Assembly (NCBI GenBank): GCA_009711705.1
Contig: VENG01000011.1
Location: 62,001-126,000, forward strand
Length of the DNA: 64,000 nucleotides
Direction of reading: 5' to 3'
From: Bacillota bacterium
GTDB taxonomy: Bacteria > Bacillota > Desulfotomaculia > Desulfotomaculales > VENG01
The notes under the pieces are model-generated. The model searched no databases. It saw only the letters and a list, made by a program, of their open reading frames with translations, and was not told where the DNA came from. This document shows, one piece after another, positions 61,682-64,000 of this stretch (within the stretch, counting starts at the first letter, position 1; each line of letters begins with the position of its first letter). Made by a program: the position numbers and the translations under genes.

Positions 61682-62745
61682 TATTTTGCACCCCCGGACA
61701 TTAACTTTTTAACTTCCTGGAAAACGTCAGAGGCAACAGGAAGCATTCCTCCAGGTCTGCCGGTAAAGTGTACAGGTCTGCGACCGGCAACGGCGAGCCT
61801 GACATCCTCGACCATTTGCCCCATATTCATTTCCACAGTCAAAAATTGTTTGGCATGGGGAATAACCTTTTCAAAGGCTTTAACCGGGAACGGCCATACA
61901 AGTATAGGCCTGATTAGTCCAACGCGTAAACCTTCGTCCCTGGCCCTATCAACCACAGCCTTGGCAATGCGGGCGGATGTGCCAAAGGCAACTAATACCA
62001 TCTCGGCATCTTGGGCACGGTACTCTTCCCATCTTTGTTCATTTTCCATGATCTCTGCATACTTTTTGGTCAATTTATGGTTGTGCACTTCCATATCTTC
62101 AGGCACAATGTATAATGAATTAATAATGTTTTTCTTTTCTCTGTCTCTCATACCGTTGGCAGCCCACGGCCGGTCAGGAATTTGAATGTCTTTTTCTTCT
62201 CCCAGTTCCACCGGCTCCATCATTTGTCCGAGTATGCCGTCAGCCAATAGCATAACCGGGTTAAAATATTTATCGGCCAACTCAAAGGCATCTTTCATAA
62301 AGTCAATAATTTCTTGAACTGAAGCGGGGGCAAAGCAAATCACACGATAATCTCCGTGTCCGCCACCTTTTACTGCCTGTAGATAATCAGACTGGGCGGG
62401 CGCTATATTGCCAAGGCCCGGACCGCCTCGCATCATATTCACAATTACACATGGTAACTCGGCACCGGCGATATATGATATGCCTTCCTGCATAAGACTG
62501 ATTCCTGGGCCGGAAGAAGACGTCATGACCCTGGCTCCGGCTCCGGCAGCTCCGTAGACCATATTAATTGCAGAAGTTTCACTTTCCGATTGTAGGTATA
62601 CGCCGCCTGCCTCCGGTAATCTTTTGGCCAGATAATGGGGCAATTCACTCTGCGGTGTGATGGGGTATCCAAAAAAATAACGACATCCCGCCCGTACTGC
62701 GCCTTCACCGATGGCTTCATTTCCTTTCATTAGGATTTTAGCCAA
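61681..62745 (-). CDS. vorB: 2-oxoacid:ferredoxin oxidoreductase, alpha subunit (VorB/KorA)
   Basis: The pyrimidine-binding alpha subunit, 354 residues, closest by pattern to VorB ([16 protein letters not shown], then [16 protein letters not shown]). [16 protein letters not shown] is the catalytic loop. TTG at 62745 is taken as start: AAGGAGG lies nine bases upstream and it overlaps the ferredoxin stop by eight bases. Together with korB, korC and the ferredoxin gene it forms one enzyme. Confidence 0.92.
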   Translation of the reverse strand: MAKILMKGNEAIGEGAVRAGCRYFFGYPITPQSELPHYLAKRLPEAGGVYLQSESETSAINMVYGAAGAGARVMTSSSGPGISLMQEGISYIAGAELPCVIVNMMRGGPGLGNIAPAQSDYLQAVKGGGHGDYRVICFAPASVQEIIDFMKDAFELADKYFNPVMLLADGILGQMMEPVELGEEKDIQIPDRPWAANGMRDREKKNIINSLYIVPEDMEVHNHKLTKKYAEIMENEQRWEEYRAQDAEMVLVAFGTSARIAKAVVDRARDEGLRVGLIRPILVWPFPVKAFEKVIPHAKQFLTVEMNMGQMVEDVRLAVAGRRPVHFTGRPGGMLPVASDVFQEVKKLMSGGAK

Positions 62746-62959
62746 CTTTTTTCTCCTCCTTTTCAACCTCAATTACAAGGTCGGGGCACATACGAGCACA
62801 CGTAGCACACCCGTTGCATTGATCCATGTCGGTAATGGCAGCGGGGTGAAAACCCATGGCATTGATATGTTTAGACATGGCAAGTAAACCCTTAGGGCAT
62901 ACGGCGGTGCATAATTCACATCCTTTACAGCGTTCTTCTCTAAATGTCACGCGTGCCAA
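62738..62959 (-). CDS. korD: 2x[4Fe-4S] ferredoxin subunit of the 2-oxoacid oxidoreductase
   Basis: The delta subunit, 73 residues, with two cluster motifs, CKGCELCTAVCP and CNGCATCARMCP. It passes electrons from the TPP subunit to ferredoxin. The TTG at 62959 has GGAGGG about nine bases upstream; the open frame extends to 63112, but that stretch is a structured leader, not protein. The end overlaps vorB by eight bases. Confidence 0.9.
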   Translation of the reverse strand: MARVTFREERCKGCELCTAVCPKGLLAMSKHINAMGFHPAAITDMDQCNGCATCARMCPDLVIEVEKEEKKVG

Positions 62960-63023
62960 AAACTGTCCCTCCTCAATGAATATAAAGAATATTGCTTGGT
63001 ATATTGACACCCCCGTCCACAAA

Positions 63024-63120
63024 GAACGGATGTTGAAGGCTAATGAAGAGTAACCGTTCCACATCCGGTATGCCATAAGGCAAAAAGTACCTACCGGGGA
63101 AGTGCAAAGCATATAGCACT
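63024..63120 (-). promoter_or_regulatory. Structured leader upstream of the Kor ferredoxin gene
   Basis: Three consecutive stems: AGTGC/GCACT at 63101-63120; CCGGTA/TACCGG at 63065-63097 with an inner GCC/GGC; GAACGG/CCGTTC at 63024-63059. No T-run follows, so it is not a plain terminator. It could be a riboswitch, a processing site or a protein-binding leader. I cannot match it to a known class. Confidence 0.4.
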
Positions 63121-63130
63121 ACTTAAAAAC

Positions 63131-63865
63131 CTATTTAAAGAACCTTTCTCCGGGTATAGACAAGCGTTCTTTTGCTTGTTTACCTGCGGCTTGGCTCCAG
63201 GGTGGCTGCATGTTTAAATCAAGCGGGAGAACCGGTACAGATAGCGCTTTTTCCAAGTCTGTCACCAGGTGCCGCAAGGAGGCTGCGAAACCCACCGGAA
63301 GACCTAGCTTACCTGCTGCCAGACGAACCACTTCATGGCCGCTGATTACGGTCTCTATATCTGTTTCCAGGCCTAAGTTAGAGTTGTTAACCAGGGCAGT
63401 AACTTTAAGCCGGGACGCTTTTTCTATAGAAGAAACGTATTTAAGAATTCCATCTGTATCTTTGGTAAACGGCCGCCTGGTGTTAACAACAAAATAAAGG
63501 TTATAGGACCCTTCTTTTAAATATGGTTTAAATCTGCCTAAAGCTGTGGCCCCTATGTCATCGCCACCGACATCGAAAACACCCTTCACTTCCGGGTTCT
63601 GAAGTACTCCCAGGATGGAAGGAGGAAGGGCGGGAACATCTGCTCCGGCCAGCTCACCTATGGGACAGACTACATTTATTCCTTTTTCGGTCAGATAGTG
63701 TCTGATCATCCTGGTTCTAAAATACGGGTTTACAACATCAATATCTGCCAAACAAACATTTTTGGCGTATTTTTTTAGGGAAAGGGAGAAGTTTATGGCT
63801 ACTTCTGTCTTTCCACTACCTAAATTGCCACAAAATATTGTGGTGTGAAGTACATCCTTAAACAT
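63131..63865 (-). CDS. P-loop ATPase upstream of the Kor operon
   Basis: A soluble ATPase of 244 residues in the SIMIBI (MinD/CobB-like) class. The P-loop FCGNLGSGKTE is at residues 11-21 and DIDVVNPYFRTR near 42-53 is a switch-like Asp motif. LADIDVVNPYF and VFDVGGDDIGATALGRF are specific but I cannot place the family. It is encoded just before the 2-oxoacid oxidoreductase operon, so a role in its assembly, cofactor delivery or regulation is possible (inference). The ATG has GGCAGG eight bases upstream. Confidence 0.75.
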   Translation of the reverse strand: MFKDVLHTTIFCGNLGSGKTEVAINFSLSLKKYAKNVCLADIDVVNPYFRTRMIRHYLTEKGINVVCPIGELAGADVPALPPSILGVLQNPEVKGVFDVGGDDIGATALGRFKPYLKEGSYNLYFVVNTRRPFTKDTDGILKYVSSIEKASRLKVTALVNNSNLGLETDIETVISGHEVVRLAAGKLGLPVGFAASLRHLVTDLEKALSVPVLPLDLNMQPPWSQAAGKQAKERLSIPGERFFK

Positions 63866-63917
63866 TATATAACCTGCCGTTTCCTATTGTGAACTAAAAA
63901 AATTCAACCTTAGTACC

Positions 63918-63980
63918 ATTCGACAAAAGCAAATAGATTCCTTGTTTGGGTGCCAGAAAGACATATTTTTAGTCGAAAAT
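63918..63980. promoter_or_regulatory. Two Spo0A-box-like sites upstream of the ATPase gene
   Basis: TTTTGTCGAAT on the minus strand (63918-63928) fits the Spo0A box TGTCGAA. TAGTCGAAAAT on the plus strand (63970-63980) fits with one mismatch. They face each other 41 bases apart, 53-115 bases before the start codon. Confidence 0.35.
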
Positions 63981-64000
63981 ATACTACCTTTCCCGGCCCA

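Noticed and set aside
62960-63112. Extension of the ferredoxin subunit frame upstream of 62959
   Set aside because: The extra 51 codons are encoded by paired stems, have no ribosome site at the start, and are absent from the usual 70-residue family.

Overview
The window comes from an anaerobic, endospore-forming Firmicute, most likely of the Peptococcaceae/Desulfotomaculum type. The evidence is the density of sporulation genes (spoIIP, spmAB, gerW, the spoVAC-D-Eb-Ea-F block, spoIIAA-AB-sigF, dacF, spoIIM, a Spo0E-like gene), together with anaerobic enzymes (a ferredoxin-dependent 2-oxoacid oxidoreductase, a HgdC-type dehydratase activase with partners) and a fused IspH-ribosomal S1 gene. Almost every gene lies on the minus strand, so reading runs from high to low coordinates. 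No rRNA, tRNA, CRISPR array or intact transposase was seen.

Layout. 0-7 kb: der, a DUF512 radical-SAM-like protein, two DUF3189 proteins, the YIEGIA membrane protein with its small partner, spoIIP and a DUF1614 membrane protein. 7.2-17 kb: an aromatic, lipid and translation run (two DAHP synthases, tyrA, aroA, cmk, plsC, ispH-rpsA), preceded by aroH and a HutP-family gene, with one plus-strand DUF1694 gene between. 17-25 kb: rluB, spmA/spmB, a ClC transporter, an FAD protein with a Cys cluster, gerW with its DUF2953 partner, a Spo0E-like gene and DoxX. 25.6-33.6 kb is an accessory stretch: long empty gaps, a twice-frameshifted EamA gene, a frameshifted membrane gene, a GGDEF protein, and a divergent MocR/EamA pair. 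33.6-43 kb: trpS, an M50 protease, a DHH-CBS-CCA fusion, TrpB2, and a three-gene activase/HgdB-like cluster. 43-57 kb: a TPR protein, the spoVA block, the spoIIA operon, dacF, an antiporter, nucleoside salvage (pdp, deoB), xerD, a DUF4227-like gene and spoIIM. 57-64 kb: two conserved proteins of unknown function, an M20 peptidase, and a Kor/Vor operon headed by a P-loop ATPase.

How it fits together. SpoIIP and SpoIIM are parts of the engulfment machine. SpoIIAA/AB control SigF. SpoVA moves dipicolinic acid. SpmA/B and DacF act on the spore core and cortex. GerW supports germination. Good sigma-G-type promoters can be read upstream of dacF and spoVAC, and a sigma-A-type promoter upstream of spoIIAA.

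Most unusual signals: a two-copy intergenic element (about 25.05 and 57.0 kb) with a 22-bp palindrome and a conserved hairpin; a three-copy repeat of about 85 bp that supplies the C-terminus and stop codon of one gene; a structured leader before the Kor ferredoxin gene; the YIEGIA/DUF3189 cluster; and the free-standing activase/HgdB-like trio. Start codons were re-chosen from Shine-Dalgarno spacing wherever the longest reading frame was implausible.
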